The notes: generated by a model not told the origin, from the sequence alone. A stretch of 64,000 bases of DNA from Terriglobia bacterium (GCA_020073465.1 JAIQFC010000015.1:62001-126000), one strand, 5' to 3'; shown: positions 1 to 11,066, numbered from the stretch's first letter. Numbers and translations are program-made.

Positions 1-900
1 TCTGAAGGGCGATTTGGTGAGAACCGTTAATCCACCCCCCGAGTCAATCGTGTACGCAGCAAGGGTGCCGGAACTGGTGTCGTTTGCCACGTAGAGAAAC
101 TCTCCGGAAGGATCGATCAGGAGCGCGATCGGAGCCGTCAACGAGCCGCCAATCGGGGAACCGGAGAGCGGAGCCAGAGATCCGTCGGACCCGATGCTGA
201 ATTCCGCGATGGAATTGCTTCCCTGATTCGCCGCATAGAGAAAGGTTCCTGTGGGATCGATCACAAGTCCATAAGGGCTAGTGCCATCGGTTGAAACGCT
301 CCCGACCGCCGCGAGGACTCCAGCATTCACGGTGAAGATCTCAATCAACCCGGGAGAGCCTGCTCCGCCGCCGACATATAGAAAATTGCCGGAAGGCGAC
401 AGCTTCATGCTGATAGCCGAAATGCCAATCGGAAAGGGCGATCCGGAAACTGGGCTCAGGGCGCCGCTGCTGGAATCAATGGAAAAAACAGAAATGCTGT
501 TCGATCCGGCGTTCCCCACATAAAGGAATCCGCCCGCGGCATCCATCGTAAGAAGTGTGGGCGCCGTGCCACCCGTGGCGGTTCGCGGGGTCACTTCCGT
601 GAGCGCGCCGCCGCTGGCAATCGTGAACAACGAGATATTGTTGTCCGTAGAACCTGAGTTCGCAACGTACAAGAACTTGTTGGAAGGATGAAGGACCAGG
701 GCCTGGGCCGCCGATCCGGCGGCAAACGGGCTTCCAGGGAGGGCAGTCAGCACACCAGAGTTGGGATCCTCACGATATGCGAGTATCTGGTTTGCCTGCG
801 GAATGGTGGCGTAAACGTAATGGCTCGAAGTGGTGCCGCACGCCGTCCACATGGCGATGCCGGCACAAGTGATCAACAGAGCCGCTGCTTTTCTTAGCAT
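1..900 (-). CDS. YVTN/lactonase-type beta-propeller lipoprotein (3' part outside window)
   Basis: Secreted or surface-anchored beta-propeller protein of unknown substrate; 300 codons are visible and the frame runs open off the left edge. The ATG at 898-900 has a GGAG Shine-Dalgarno 8 bases upstream. The N-terminus MLRKAAALLITCAGIAMWTAC is a signal peptide ending in a cysteine, so a lipoprotein is possible, although W-T-A-C is not a textbook lipobox. The rest is a series of roughly 45-55 residue blades carrying FLYVAN/FLYVGN motifs followed by S-I-x-x-F/Y and x-G-S-P-F, typical of the 6-phosphogluconolactonase/YVTN fold. Such proteins are abundant in Acidobacteria. It could be a lactonase by fold only; no catalytic role can be assigned. 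Confidence 0.85.
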   Translation of the reverse strand, partial: MLRKAAALLITCAGIAMWTACGTTSSHYVYATIPQANQILAYREDPNSGVLTALPGSPFAAGSAAQALVLHPSNKFLYVANSGSTDNNISLFTIASGGALTEVTPRTATGGTAPTLLTMDAAGGFLYVGNAGSNSISVFSIDSSSGALSPVSGSPFPIGISAISMKLSPSGNFLYVGGGAGSPGLIEIFTVNAGVLAAVGSVSTDGTSPYGLVIDPTGTFLYAANQGSNSIAEFSIGSDGSLAPLSGSPIGGSLTAPIALLIDPSGEFLYVANDTSSGTLAAYTIDSGGGLTVLTKSPFR

Positions 901-1208
901 CCGTGACTCCAGAAAGAAATTTTGCGAAGCGAAAGAATAGACAAATGCTGGTTCACCTGGCAACGCCCCAGGCGAAATCGACTCTACGCCGCCTTCTCAG
1001 TAGGTATCCCTATCATACCGGGACAATCGCTCCCTCGTCGTCTCCGCAAGGATTGGCGAGCTGGTTTTTTCGTTCTACGCTGCTGCAATGCGGGCCGCCT
1101 CAATCGAGGTTGTACCGCGCCCTTGGCCGTGAACTCGTCTGTGACGCCGTGCCGTAGACTCGAAATTTGTAACGTTACCCGTATGAGAGCCGCCAGGAAC
1201 GGGATTGC
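901..1208. other. Intergenic gap, no gene seen
   Basis: About 308 bases between the RND operon end and the beta-propeller start, both on the minus strand. Open frames on the plus strand here (for example 922-1308) run into the permease gene and have no recognisable protein features. Apart from the candidate promoter at 934-963 nothing is seen; no clear terminator for the efflux operon was found. Confidence 0.5.
934..963 (-). promoter_or_regulatory. Candidate sigma70-type promoter for the beta-propeller gene
   Basis: On the minus strand a TTGCCA -35 (complement of 958-963) and a TATTCT -10 (complement of 934-939) are separated by 18 bases and lie about 35 bases upstream of the start codon. 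The match is 5/6 and 4/6. This is pattern matching by eye only. Confidence 0.3.
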
Positions 1209-4200
1209 TCAGTGCGCAAGACTCGGTCGAGAACTTGCCGGCGCCGAAGTATCCGGCAGGGCTTTGTCTTCACCGCCGCGCAAGAAGAGCCGCAGACGAT
1301 CGAGATAGACGTACACGACCGGAGTCGTAAACAGCGTCAGAGCCTGGCTGACAATCAATCCGCCAACGATTGTGATGCCCAACGGCCGGTGTAGTTCGGA
1401 GCCGGTTCCTGTGCCAAGAGCGAGCGGAAGGCCGCCGAGCAGAGCCGCCATCGTGGTCATCATGATCGGCCGGAAGCGCAGAATGCAGGCATCGTAAATC
1501 GCTTCCGCGGGCTTCTTCCCCTGCGTGCGCTCTACATCGAGCGCGACGTCGATCATCATGATCGCATTCTTTTTTACCAGCCCGATCAGCAGGATGATTC
1601 CGATCGTTCCGATTACGTTCAGTTCGTTGTGTGTAAGGCGCAGGGCGAGGAGCGCGCCAACTCCAGCCGAGGGCAGAGTCGAAAGGATGGTAATGGGATG
1701 GATGTAGCTTTCGTAAAGCATGCCGAGCACGATGTACACGGTGATCAGGGCGGTAAGAATGAGAATCAGTTCACTTGAAAGCGAATCCTTGAAAGCAGCC
1801 GCGGTGCCTTGAAAGCCGGCCTGCACCGATGGCGGGAAGCCAATGTTGCGCTCGGCGGTTTCAATCGCCTGCGTGGCCTGGCCGAGCGAAATGCCCGGCG
1901 CGAGGTTGAACGATATCGTCACCGATGGCACCTGGCTCTGGTGGTTCACCGCGAGTGGAGTGTTGGACGTCTCATAGTGCGTGAATGCGGCCAGAGGAAC
2001 TGGCGTTCCACTCGTAGAGCGCAGATAAATATTCTGCAAGGCCTCGGGAGTCTGCTGGAACTGGGGCGCGACCTCCATCACTACGTGGTACTGGTTGAGC
2101 GGCCGGTACATGGTCGAGACCTGGCGCTGACCAAAAGCGTCATAGAGCGCGTTATCCAGGGTTTGTGGCGTAATGCCCAGACGGCTTGCCGTGTCACGAT
2201 CGATGACCAGTTTCGCCTGCAATCCACGGTCCTGCTGGTCGGTATTCACATCGCGCAGCTCGGGCAAGGTGCGCATCTTCTCAAACAACCGCGGCGCCCA
2301 CTGGTTCAAATCGTCGAGGTTCTCCCCCTGTAGTGTGTACTGATATTGCGCTCCGCCGAAGCGGCCTCCGATCGTCAAGTCTTGCGCCGACTGCAGGAAG
2401 AGCGTCGCACCCGGAACCACCGCCAGTTTGCCGCGAAGACGGTTGATGACATCGTCAGCACTCACATTCGGGCAGGGCCGCCAGAAGTGACGAGCTTCGC
2501 ATCTGGACCGCTGCTCCAGAGGCTTGAGCATGACAAAAAACCGGCCTTGATTCGAGGCTCCTGCGTTTCCGCCAGCGAATCCAACCACCGTGTCCACAGC
2601 CGGATCCTTCATCACCAGCTTCACGTACTGCTCCATCTTGCCCTGCATGGACTGGAAAGAAGTATCCTGGTCGGCCTGTACCTGACCCATGATGCGGCCG
2701 GTGTCCTGCTGCGGGAAGAAGCCTTTGGGCACCTGGACGTACAGGTACACACTCAGGCATGCTACCAGGATCGTCACAAACAGCGTGACCGGTTGGTGCG
2801 CCAGCACCCATTTCAAACTGTGGCGGTACGTGGTTAGAATCCGATCGAACACCCACTCACTGGCCCGATAGAAGAGATTGTGTCGCTCGCTATTGGCCGG
2901 CCGCAGGAACTTTGCGCACATGGTCGGTGTGGTTGTGAGCGAAACCAGCAACGAAACGCCGATTGCCATACTCAACGTAACCGCAAATTCGCGGAAGAGC
3001 CGGCCCACAATTCCGCCCATCATCAGCAAGGGGATAAACACGGCAATCAGGGACGTGCTCATGGAGAGAACGGTGAAACCGATTTCCCGCGCTCCCTTGA
3101 ATGCCGCCCGCACCGGGTCCATGCCGCGTTCCACGTAGCGCGTAATGTTCTCCAGCACGACAATGGCATCGTCAACCACGAATCCCGTCGAAATCGCCAG
3201 GGCCATGAGTGACAGGTTGTCCAGGCTGTAGCCCAGCAGGTACATTCCTCCGAAGGTGCCAACCAGAGAAAGCGGAACAGCGATGCTTGGGATGATCGTG
3301 GCCCGCACGGTTCTCAGAAAGGCGAATACCACCAGGATCACCAGGGCGATGGAAACCAGCAGCGTGAGCTCGATGTCCTTCACCGAAGCACGCACGGTGA
3401 TGGTGCGATCCAGAACAATGTCGAGCTTGATAGCGGGGGAGATCGAAGATTGCAGGTACGGCATCAATGCCCGTACCCGGTCGACCGTTTCGATAATGTT
3501 AGCTCCGGGTTGCCGAAAGAGAACGATCAGAACGCCGGGTTTGCCGTTGGCCAGGCCGACGTTGCGCACGTCCGCAACCGAGTCTTCGACCTCGGCCACA
3601 TCCTGTACTCGCACAGGCGCGCCGTGACTGTAGGCCACGAGCAGGGGGCGATACTCGGCTGCAGTGAACAGCTGGTCGGTATCGCTGAGAGAGTAGGAAG
3701 TGTTGCTGTCAGATACCTGGCCCTTGGGACGGTTTGCGTTCGCGGCATTCAGAGCGGTGCGAACGGTATCGAGACCAACGCCCAGCTTGTTCAGCAGCAT
3801 GGGGTTCACTTCGACCCGTACGGCAGGTGGCGCGGAACCGAACACAAACACCTGACCGACACCGTCCACTTGCGAAAGCTTTTGCGCGAGAATCGAATCT
3901 GCCGTGTCGTACAGGCGGGGCACGGGAATCGTGTCCGAGGTCAAGGCCACAATCGTGATGGGTGCATCCGCCGGGTTCGCTTTGCGATAGTTCGGATTAT
4001 TGGGCAGGTTGGCGGGGAGCTGACTGCGCGCGGCGTTGATCGCCGCCTGAACATCACGTGCGGCCGCGTCGATATTCCGATTCAAATCAAACTGCAGAGT
4101 GACACCAGTCGAGCCCAGTTGGCTCGACGAGGTCATCTGGTTGACGCCCGAGATGCGGCCGAACTGCCGCTCCAGGGGAGTGGCCACGGCAGAGGCCATG

Positions 4201-4373
4201 GTCTGCGGGTCGGCGCCGGGCAGGCCTGCACCCACGCCAATCACGGGAAAATCCACTCTCGGCAGGGAAGCTACCGGGAGATAGTTGAAGGCGAGTATCC
4301 CCGACAGCAGCAGCGCCGCTGCTAACAGCGACGTGCCAATCGGACGCCGGATAAATGGACCCGAGATACTCAT
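1209..4373 (-). CDS. RND efflux transporter permease (second of two, MdtC-like)
   Basis: Inner-membrane proton-drug antiporter of the HAE1/AcrB family, 1054 residues, the usual family length. It has an N-terminal transmembrane helix, a first porter loop, a helix bundle with the GFVVDDAIV motif (the two Asp of the proton relay, near residue 400), a second porter loop and a C-terminal helix bundle. It lies 3 bases downstream of a second permease in a three-gene operon with one adaptor, the layout of MdtABC, where the two permeases form one heterotrimer. No TolC-like gene is in the window. Oddity: near 2470-2510 about 12 extra residues with three Cys/Trp-rich positions (RCEARHFWRPCPN) are inserted where relatives go from KPLxxR directly to VSADDVI. 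Substrate unknown. Confidence 0.95.
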   Translation of the reverse strand: MSISGPFIRRPIGTSLLAAALLLSGILAFNYLPVASLPRVDFPVIGVGAGLPGADPQTMASAVATPLERQFGRISGVNQMTSSSQLGSTGVTLQFDLNRNIDAAARDVQAAINAARSQLPANLPNNPNYRKANPADAPITIVALTSDTIPVPRLYDTADSILAQKLSQVDGVGQVFVFGSAPPAVRVEVNPMLLNKLGVGLDTVRTALNAANANRPKGQVSDSNTSYSLSDTDQLFTAAEYRPLLVAYSHGAPVRVQDVAEVEDSVADVRNVGLANGKPGVLIVLFRQPGANIIETVDRVRALMPYLQSSISPAIKLDIVLDRTITVRASVKDIELTLLVSIALVILVVFAFLRTVRATIIPSIAVPLSLVGTFGGMYLLGYSLDNLSLMALAISTGFVVDDAIVVLENITRYVERGMDPVRAAFKGAREIGFTVLSMSTSLIAVFIPLLMMGGIVGRLFREFAVTLSMAIGVSLLVSLTTTPTMCAKFLRPANSERHNLFYRASEWVFDRILTTYRHSLKWVLAHQPVTLFVTILVACLSVYLYVQVPKGFFPQQDTGRIMGQVQADQDTSFQSMQGKMEQYVKLVMKDPAVDTVVGFAGGNAGASNQGRFFVMLKPLEQRSRCEARHFWRPCPNVSADDVINRLRGKLAVVPGATLFLQSAQDLTIGGRFGGAQYQYTLQGENLDDLNQWAPRLFEKMRTLPELRDVNTDQQDRGLQAKLVIDRDTASRLGITPQTLDNALYDAFGQRQVSTMYRPLNQYHVVMEVAPQFQQTPEALQNIYLRSTSGTPVPLAAFTHYETSNTPLAVNHQSQVPSVTISFNLAPGISLGQATQAIETAERNIGFPPSVQAGFQGTAAAFKDSLSSELILILTALITVYIVLGMLYESYIHPITILSTLPSAGVGALLALRLTHNELNVIGTIGIILLIGLVKKNAIMMIDVALDVERTQGKKPAEAIYDACILRFRPIMMTTMAALLGGLPLALGTGTGSELHRPLGITIVGGLIVSQALTLFTTPVVYVYLDRLRLFLRGGEDKALPDTSAPASSRPSLAH

Positions 4374-4376
4374 CGT

Positions 4377-7300
4377 TCAATCTGCTGACGCATCTCCCGG
4401 AAAGGCCTCGTGCGGAATGGGATTGCCGATCCTGTACTTTGCAAATCGCCGCGCTAACCGGTCGAACCACAGGTAAACGACAGGAGTGGTGTACAGCGTC
4501 AGCAACTGGCTCAGCAGCAGGCCGCCGACGATCGTGATTCCCAGCGGCCGGCGCAACTCCGCGCCTGTGCCCGGGATCAGCGCCAGGGGCAAGCCGCCCA
4601 GCAGAGCGGCCATCGTCGTCATCATGATGGGGCGGAAGCGCAGCAAGCACGCCTGATAGATCGCTTCCTCGGGAGGCTTGTGCTCGTCGCGCTCCGCCTC
4701 GAGGGCGAAGTCGATCATCATAATGGCGTTTTTCTTCACGATACCGATCAGCAGGATGATGCCGATGAGCGCGACGACGGTGAGGTCGTTATGGGTTACC
4801 TGCAACGCCAGAATCGCGCCGACGCCCGCCGACGGTAGCGTCGAGAGAATCGTGATGGGGTGGATGTAGCTCTCGTACAAGACGCCCAGCACAATGTAGA
4901 CAGTGATCACGGCTGCCAGAATCAGCCACGGTTCGCTGGATAGAGAGTTCTGGAAAGCGGCGGCCGTCCCTTGGAATGCAGCGTGGATGCTGGGGGGCAA
5001 TTGAATTTCCGCCTCGGCCTGTTGAATCGCGCGGGTCGCCTCGCCCAGGGATGCTCCCGGGGCAAGATTGAAGGAGAGAGTCACCACCGGGAACTGTCCC
5101 TGGTGATTGACCGCAAGCGAAGCACTCGACGATTGCATCCGGGTGAAAGCGGTAAGCGGAACCGGGGCGCCCGATGTGGTTGCGGTCGCGGCGTTGGCGG
5201 TAGGCGCGCCCGTGTTCTGCGCCACAGTGCCGGGCCGGATGTAGATATCCTTCAGCGAATCGGGATTCTGGGCAAAACTCGGCAAAACTTCGAGCACGAC
5301 GTGGTACTGGTTCAGCTGTGTGAAGATGGTAGACACCTGCCGCTGCCCGAATGCGTCATACAGCGTATTATCGATGGCCTGCGGAAAAATTCCGAGCCGG
5401 GACGCGGTATCGCGATCAATTGAGATGTTCGTCCGGAGGCCGTTGTTGAGTTGGTCCGTGGCAACGTCGCGCAGTTCCGGCAGCGTTCGCAGCTTGTCGA
5501 CCAGTTTCGGCGTCCACTGTGCCAGTTCCTGCGCGTCCGCATCCTCCACCGAATACTGGAACTGCGTGCGGCTGACCCGATCTTCCACGGTCAGGTCCTG
5601 CACTGGCTGCATGTAGAGGGTGATGCCCTCCACCCGGGTCAATTCCGGCTGCAGTCGCCGGATGATCGCGGAGGCGTCGTCCCTGCGCTGGTCGCGCGGC
5701 TTGAGATTGATCTGGATGCGCCCGCTGTTCGGAGTCGGGTTAGTGCCGTCCACACCGATGAAGGACGAGAGACTCTCCACATCTTTGTCTTGAAGGATTA
5801 CCTTCGCCAGTTCCTGCTGGCGCTGGGTCATGGCATCAAATGAAACGCTGTCGGGTGCCTCTGAGACGCCGAGAATCACCCCCGTATCCTGCACCGGAAA
5901 GAATCCCTTCGGGACAATGACGTAGAGAACCAACGTCAGGACCAGAGTTCCGAAGGTGACCAGCAAAGTTGCGGTCTGATGCTTCAGCACCCATTTCACG
6001 GTGCGGCCATAGAAGGCGATGACCCCGTTGTAGTAGCGCTCCGTGACCTCGTAGAAGCGTCCTCGCTCGCCTTCTCTCCGGTGCTTGAGCAGCTTGGCGC
6101 ACATCATGGGCGTCAAGCTCAACGACACTCCAGCCGAGACCAGAATCGTCACCGCCAGGGTCACCGCGAACTCACGGAAGAGCCTGCCCACGATATCTCC
6201 CATGAACAACAACGGAATCAGCACGGCGATCAACGAAACCGTCAGCGATACGATCGTGAACCCGATTTGCCCTGATCCCTTTAACGCCGCTTCCAGCGGC
6301 GTTTCGCCGGCTTCGAGGTAGCGATCAATGTTCTCGATCATGACGATAGCGTCGTCCACCACGAAGCCGGTCGAGATGGTCAACGCCATGAGCGTCAGAT
6401 TGTTCAGGCTGTAGCCCAGCAGGTACATCACACCAAAAGTTCCGACCAATGAGAGTGGAACCGCCACACTCGGGATTACGGTTGCGGAAAGATTGCGAAG
6501 GAATAGGAAGATGACCATCACGACCAGCGCAATCGTCAGCATCAGTTCAAACTCGACGTCCTTCACCGATGCGCGGATGGTCGTGGTCCGGTCGGTCAGA
6601 ATCTGTATCTTCACTGCGGAAGGCAGCGACGCCTGCAACTGCGGGAGCAGTTTCTTGATCCGATCGACCACGCTGATGATGTTGGCCCCGGGCTGGCGCT
6701 GAATGTTGACGATGACGGCCGGCGACAGGTTCATCCACGCCGCCAGGCGGGTGTTCTCGGTTCCGTCCACCACATTGGCGACATTGCTGAGCCGGACGGG
6801 CGCCCCATTGCGAAAGGCGACCACAATGGGCTTGTACTGGTCGCCGGAAAGCAGCTGATCGTTTGCCCCAATCGTGTAGGACTGCCGCTCGCCGTCGATC
6901 ACGCCCTTGGCCTGATCGACATTCGCCTGAATGAGAGCGGCACGGAGATCCTCGAGACTGAGGCCATAAGAGGCGAGCGCGGTCGGGTTCGCCTGAATGC
7001 GCACCGCCGGTTTCTGTCCACCGCTGATTGAAACCAGGCCCACTCCGGGCAGTTGCGAAATTTTCTGTGCCAGCGCGGTGTCGGCGAGATCCTCGACCTT
7101 CGACAGCGGCAGCGAGTCCGAACTCATCGCCAGCGTGAGGATCGGAGCATCCGCCGGATTCACCTTGTTGTAGATGGGCGGATTCGGCAGGTCCTGCGGC
7201 AGGTAGGTCGCTCCGGAATTGATCGCAGCTTGTACCTGTTGTTCTTCGACGTCGATGTTCTGGTCAAGTCCAAACTGCAGCGTGATGACCGAACTACCAA

Positions 7301-7556
7301 ACGAACTCGTCGAGGTCATCTGGGTGAGGCCGGGGACTTGTCCGAACTGGCGTTCAAGGGGCGAGGTTACGGACGACGCCATCACCTCCGGATCCGCCCC
7401 GGGATAGAACGTCACCACCTGAATGGTTGGGTAATCAACTTCCGGCAGGGCGGAAACCGGCAGCTGCATGAACGCTACCCAACCCACCAACAGCACTCCA
7501 ACCATCAGCAGCGTGGTCGCTACCGGCCGGAGAATAAATAGTCGTGAAGGACTCAT
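4377..7556 (-). CDS. RND efflux transporter permease (first of two, MdtB-like)
   Basis: HAE1/AcrB-family inner-membrane permease, 1059 residues. It shows the N-terminal helix with the [10 protein letters not shown] start, the proton-relay motif GFVVDDAIV near residue 400, a second porter domain and a duplicated C-terminal helix bundle ([14 protein letters not shown]). Its start overlaps the adaptor stop by 4 bases, implying translational coupling, and its stop is 3 bases before the next permease. The two permeases are clearly homologous but divergent, which fits a heterotrimeric MdtBC-like pump rather than a recent duplication. A Pro/Ala/Thr-rich insert (around [19 protein letters not shown]) lies in the second porter domain. 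Substrates cannot be read from sequence. Confidence 0.95.
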   Translation of the reverse strand: MSPSRLFILRPVATTLLMVGVLLVGWVAFMQLPVSALPEVDYPTIQVVTFYPGADPEVMASSVTSPLERQFGQVPGLTQMTSTSSFGSSVITLQFGLDQNIDVEEQQVQAAINSGATYLPQDLPNPPIYNKVNPADAPILTLAMSSDSLPLSKVEDLADTALAQKISQLPGVGLVSISGGQKPAVRIQANPTALASYGLSLEDLRAALIQANVDQAKGVIDGERQSYTIGANDQLLSGDQYKPIVVAFRNGAPVRLSNVANVVDGTENTRLAAWMNLSPAVIVNIQRQPGANIISVVDRIKKLLPQLQASLPSAVKIQILTDRTTTIRASVKDVEFELMLTIALVVMVIFLFLRNLSATVIPSVAVPLSLVGTFGVMYLLGYSLNNLTLMALTISTGFVVDDAIVMIENIDRYLEAGETPLEAALKGSGQIGFTIVSLTVSLIAVLIPLLFMGDIVGRLFREFAVTLAVTILVSAGVSLSLTPMMCAKLLKHRREGERGRFYEVTERYYNGVIAFYGRTVKWVLKHQTATLLVTFGTLVLTLVLYVIVPKGFFPVQDTGVILGVSEAPDSVSFDAMTQRQQELAKVILQDKDVESLSSFIGVDGTNPTPNSGRIQINLKPRDQRRDDASAIIRRLQPELTRVEGITLYMQPVQDLTVEDRVSRTQFQYSVEDADAQELAQWTPKLVDKLRTLPELRDVATDQLNNGLRTNISIDRDTASRLGIFPQAIDNTLYDAFGQRQVSTIFTQLNQYHVVLEVLPSFAQNPDSLKDIYIRPGTVAQNTGAPTANAATATTSGAPVPLTAFTRMQSSSASLAVNHQGQFPVVTLSFNLAPGASLGEATRAIQQAEAEIQLPPSIHAAFQGTAAAFQNSLSSEPWLILAAVITVYIVLGVLYESYIHPITILSTLPSAGVGAILALQVTHNDLTVVALIGIILLIGIVKKNAIMMIDFALEAERDEHKPPEEAIYQACLLRFRPIMMTTMAALLGGLPLALIPGTGAELRRPLGITIVGGLLLSQLLTLYTTPVVYLWFDRLARRFAKYRIGNPIPHEAFPGDASAD

Positions 7557-8761
7557 GAAGCAGGCGTCCCTGAGGGTGCGATGCTATGGCTCGTACCAGG
7601 ATTGGGAGCGTTGCGCGGTTCAATCTTGCTTCCGGATTGCAGTTTGTCCTGCCCATCGGTGACCACGACGTCGCCCGGATTCACACCAGTCGTGATGGAG
7701 GACGTATTTCCCTGGGTCAAGGCCACCGTAACCGAGCGGGCCTCCACCGTCTTGTCGGGCTTGACGGCGTAAACATAGGCGCCTTGCGGACCGCGCTGAA
7801 CCGCCGCGCTCGGAATCACGGTGCTGTTCTTTCGCACCTCAAGCAGAAGATCGGCATTCACGAACTGGTTCGGCCAGAGCTGGCCGTCCTTGTTGTCGAA
7901 CACAGCTTTGAGTTTGGCCGTGCCCGTGGTTGGATCGATCTGATTGTCGATGGTCAGCAGCTTCCCGGAAGCAAGCTTGGTCTGATCGTCGCGGCTGAAA
8001 GCGTCCACCTGGAGCGTGGACTTCTTCATGCGCTGCGCAACCGTCGGCAGCAAGTCCTCAGGCAAAGTGAAGATTACCGCGATGGGCTGCAACTGCATGA
8101 GCACCAGCATGGGATTCGAGTCGCTGGCGTGGACAATATTTCCGGGATCGACCTGCCGCAACCCGACTCGTCCGTTGAAGGGGGCGGTGATGTGACAATA
8201 GACGATCTGCAACTTGGCGTTGTCGATCTGTGCCTTGTCGTTATTGACGGTGCCCTCGATCTGATGCACTAACGCGCGCTGCGTGTCCACTTGCTGCTGG
8301 GAGATGCTGCCGGAGGGAATCAAGGCCGTGTACCGCTCCAGGTTCAGCTTGACATCGCCAAGCTGGGCCTGGTCGCGAGACAGCTGCGCCTGGGCCTGCT
8401 CAAGCTGCACTTCGTAGGGACGCGAGTCAATCTCGATCAGCAGGTCTCCCTGCCTCACATTCTGTCCCTCGCGGACATGCACCTGCATGATCTGGCCGTC
8501 GATGCGGCTTTTGATGTTCGCGGTATTAAAGGCGGTGACCGATCCCAATCCGGACAAGTAGACCGGCATGTCCTGCCGTTGTACGGGAGCGGTAGCAACC
8601 GACACGGCGTGTGGCGCGGCCGCATGCGCTGGCTGCTTGGATTCTGCGGTGCAGGCCGAGAGAAATGCACCCATTCCGGCCAGAGCAAACGCCAGGACCA
8701 GACGAGAGACCGGAGAAATCGCAGATCCGGATCGCGGTTGAGAAGAATTCGAATCGATCAT
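7553..8761 (-). CDS. RND efflux periplasmic adaptor subunit (HlyD/MdtA family) lipoprotein
   Basis: Membrane fusion protein linking the RND permeases to an outer-membrane channel, about 402 residues. The start chosen (8759-8761) places a signal peptide with lipobox LSAC near residue 27; longer in-frame starts up to 8887 exist but add a non-signal leader, and neither has a strong ribosome site. Downstream come a short periplasmic strand, the biotinyl-lipoyl half motifs around the alpha-hairpin ([20 protein letters not shown]) with [12 protein letters not shown] closing the lipoyl domain, and a beta-barrel/MP domain. First gene of the operon; its stop overlaps the next start by 4 bases. A direct repeat resembling a CpxR/OmpR-type box lies about 230 bases upstream. 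Confidence 0.93.
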   Translation of the reverse strand: MIDSNSSQPRSGSAISPVSRLVLAFALAGMGAFLSACTAESKQPAHAAAPHAVSVATAPVQRQDMPVYLSGLGSVTAFNTANIKSRIDGQIMQVHVREGQNVRQGDLLIEIDSRPYEVQLEQAQAQLSRDQAQLGDVKLNLERYTALIPSGSISQQQVDTQRALVHQIEGTVNNDKAQIDNAKLQIVYCHITAPFNGRVGLRQVDPGNIVHASDSNPMLVLMQLQPIAVIFTLPEDLLPTVAQRMKKSTLQVDAFSRDDQTKLASGKLLTIDNQIDPTTGTAKLKAVFDNKDGQLWPNQFVNADLLLEVRKNSTVIPSAAVQRGPQGAYVYAVKPDKTVEARSVTVALTQGNTSSITTGVNPGDVVVTDGQDKLQSGSKIEPRNAPNPGTSHSIAPSGTPAS

Positions 8762-8970
8762 ATTCACATTATCAGTCCGTCGCTCGTTCAATTTGAGGAT
8801 CGCATGAGCAAGCTGACTATTAGACGTATTCATTTTCGGCTCGGTTGCGGGAATCGGTCCCAAATGGCGGGAAATATTCAGGCACAAGTCCGTCCATCAG
8901 GCAGTCCGAGCAGGAATGCATCTGCTATCGCAGAAGCGTATGAAACCAGCATCAACTGCGGCGTTGCGAA

Positions 8971-9005
8971 GGTCAAGTCCCGCGCACAGTTTTACAAAAC
9001 TTTAC
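8971..9005 (-). promoter_or_regulatory. GTAAA-N5-GTAAA direct repeat and -35-like hexamer upstream of the RND operon
   Basis: On the minus strand the sequence reads GTAAA GTTTT GTAAA (complement of 8991-9005), the exact spacing of a CpxR/OmpR-family box, followed 14 bases later by TTGACC (complement of 8971-8976), a possible -35. A third GTAAA (complement of 9022-9026) overlaps the leuD stop, 21 bases further out. E. coli mdtABC is controlled by OmpR-family regulators, so the location is sensible. No matching -10 is convincing. Confidence 0.35.
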
Positions 9006-9022
9006 GCCTTTTGACGATGCTT

Positions 9023-9640
9023 TTACTGTGTGAAAGAACTCAGCTGGGGCGCGGCCGGATGGCGCGCTTCGTAGTCGGCTATCTCCGCTTCGTGCTGCAG
9101 GGTGAGGCCAATGTCGTCGAGGCCATTCAACAGGCAGTGGCGCACGAACTCGTCGATGGGAAATTTCGCTCGAAATCCTTGGTCGTCTCGTACCTCGCAT
9201 TGTTCCAGGTCGATGGTGACATGGTAGTCGCTGGTCTCCCGGGCCCGGCGCATTAGCTCAGCAACGTCGCTCTCGTTGAGACGGACCGTGAGGAATCCAT
9301 TCTTCGTGCTGTTGTTGGCAAAGATGTCGGCGAAGGAAGAGGAAATCACGGCGCGGAAGCCGAAATCAGCGAGGGCCCACACTGCATGCTCGCGCGAAGA
9401 CCCACAACCGAAATTCTTTCCCGCGACCAGAATGCTCGCACCTTGGTATCGGGGCTCGTCCAGCACGAACTCGGAGTTCTTCTTCCCGTCGGCGCTGAAC
9501 CGCCAGTCGTAGAACACAAACTCGCCAAAGCCGGTGCGCTCGATGCGCTTCAGAAACTGCTTGGGAATGATCTGGTCGGTATCGACGTTGACGCGATCGA
9601 GCGGCGCAACCAAGCCGCGGTGTACACGAAACGGATTCAT
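9023..9640 (-). CDS. leuD: 3-isopropylmalate dehydratase small subunit
   Basis: Swivel-domain subunit of isopropylmalate isomerase, which interconverts 2- and 3-isopropylmalate in leucine synthesis in the cytoplasm. It has 205 residues, normal for the family, beginning MNPFRVHRGLVAPLDRVNVD, with DTDQIIPKQFL, the GKNFGCGSSREHA substrate-binding loop and an FANNSTKNG segment. The start at 9640 is set by GAGGAA 6 bases upstream; a longer frame to 9700 overlaps leuC and is unlikely. It follows leuC by 16 bases, so the two subunits are co-transcribed. Confidence 0.96.
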   Translation of the reverse strand: MNPFRVHRGLVAPLDRVNVDTDQIIPKQFLKRIERTGFGEFVFYDWRFSADGKKNSEFVLDEPRYQGASILVAGKNFGCGSSREHAVWALADFGFRAVISSSFADIFANNSTKNGFLTVRLNESDVAELMRRARETSDYHVTIDLEQCEVRDDQGFRAKFPIDEFVRHCLLNGLDDIGLTLQHEAEIADYEARHPAAPQLSSFTQ

Positions 9641-9656
9641 CGCGCGTTCCTCGTAA

Positions 9657-11066
9657 TCATTGGAATTTCCAGTTGCGGATATCGGTGAAGTGTCCCACAA
9701 TCGCTGCGGCGGCTGCCATCATGGGGCTGACCAGGTGCGTCCGTCCTCCGCGTCCCTGCCGTCCTTCAAAATTCCGGTTGCTGGTGGAGGCGCAACGCTC
9801 GCCGGGTTGCAGGATGTCGGGATTCATCCCCAAGCACATCGAACATCCAGACTCGCGCCACTCGAACCCCGCCTCCAGAAAGATCTTGTGCAGACCCTCC
9901 GCCTCGGCCGCGCGCTTCACGGTCTGCGATCCCGGCACGACCATGGCACGCACTTTCGCGTTCACATGATGCCCTCGCGCCACTCGCGCCGCCGCTCGCA
10001 GATCCTCAATTCGCGAATTGGTGCACGATCCGATGAATACCCGGTCAATGCCGATATCTTCGATACGCTTGCCGGGCTCCAGACCCATGTACTGCAAGGC
10101 AAGCTCAGTCGCCCTCTGATCGGCTTCGTTCAGTCGCGCAAAATCGGGCACGCGCCCAGTCACCGGCGCCACCATCCCCGGATTCGTCCCCCAGGTGACA
10201 AATGGGCAGAGCTGTGCGGCATCGATCTCGACGACTTTGTCGAATGATGCACCGGCATCTGTGGGCAGGCTGCGCCAGTAGTCAACGGCCTTGTCCCACG
10301 CAGCATCACGCGGAGCAAATCGCTTGCCCTTCACATAGGCGAAGGTCGTATCGTCCGGCGCGACCATGCCCGCCCGCGCGCCCGCCTCGATGCTCATATT
10401 GCACAACGTCATGCGACCTTCCACCGACAACCCGCGCACGGCTTCGCCCGCGTATTCGATCACGTGGCCCGTTGCCCCGTCGGTGCCAATCTGTCCGATG
10501 ATGCCGAGCGCGAGGTCCTTCGCCGTGACTCCTTCCGCCAGGCGCCCGTGCACGTCGATCTTCATCGTCTTCGGCTTCTGCTGCGCCAGACATTGTGTGG
10601 CCAGCACGTGCTCGACCTCCGACGTCCCAATGCCAAAGGCCAGCCCTCCGAAAGCTCCATGCGTGCTGGTATGGCTGTCACCGCACACAATCGTCATCCC
10701 CGGCTGCGTCAGCCCGAGTTCCGGCCCAATCACGTGGACGATGCCTTGCTCCGGCGAGTCCATGTCAAACAAGTGGATGCCGAACTCTTTGCAGTTGCTC
10801 TGCAGGGCAGAGATTTGTTTCGCCGCAATCACATCGGTGATTGGAGTACCACGCGGTTCCGTAGGAATGTTGTGGTCAACCGTGGCCACAGTGCGCGAAG
10901 GTTGACGAACTTTCCTTCCTGCCGCGCGCAGGCCGTCAAAGGCTTGAGGCGAGGTCACCTCGTGAACCAGGTGCAGGTCAATGTAGATGATCGGAGACCG
11001 ACCGCCCGGTTGGGCGACCAGGTGCGCGTCCCAAATCTTCTCAAACAATGTCCGTTTCGTTGCCAT
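9657..11066 (-). CDS. leuC: 3-isopropylmalate dehydratase large subunit
   Basis: Aconitase-superfamily catalytic subunit carrying the [4Fe-4S] cluster, 469 residues. Cluster cysteines are visible in FIGSCTNSR (near residue 346) and [10 protein letters not shown] (near 406-409). Other family motifs are [21 protein letters not shown] and [14 protein letters not shown]. It works with leuD immediately downstream. No leuA or leuB is in the window. The gene starts 180 bases from the divergent glycosyltransferase gene, so the promoter must lie in 11067-11247, where no attenuator or T-box was recognised. Confidence 0.97.
   Translation of the reverse strand: MATKRTLFEKIWDAHLVAQPGGRSPIIYIDLHLVHEVTSPQAFDGLRAAGRKVRQPSRTVATVDHNIPTEPRGTPITDVIAAKQISALQSNCKEFGIHLFDMDSPEQGIVHVIGPELGLTQPGMTIVCGDSHTSTHGAFGGLAFGIGTSEVEHVLATQCLAQQKPKTMKIDVHGRLAEGVTAKDLALGIIGQIGTDGATGHVIEYAGEAVRGLSVEGRMTLCNMSIEAGARAGMVAPDDTTFAYVKGKRFAPRDAAWDKAVDYWRSLPTDAGASFDKVVEIDAAQLCPFVTWGTNPGMVAPVTGRVPDFARLNEADQRATELALQYMGLEPGKRIEDIGIDRVFIGSCTNSRIEDLRAAARVARGHHVNAKVRAMVVPGSQTVKRAAEAEGLHKIFLEAGFEWRESGCSMCLGMNPDILQPGERCASTSNRNFEGRQGRGGRTHLVSPMMAAAAAIVGHFTDIRNWKFQ

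Noticed and set aside
922-1308. Open frame of 128 residues on the plus strand
   Set aside because: Arg/Cys-rich, overlaps the permease end on the other strand, no ribosome site and no protein features.
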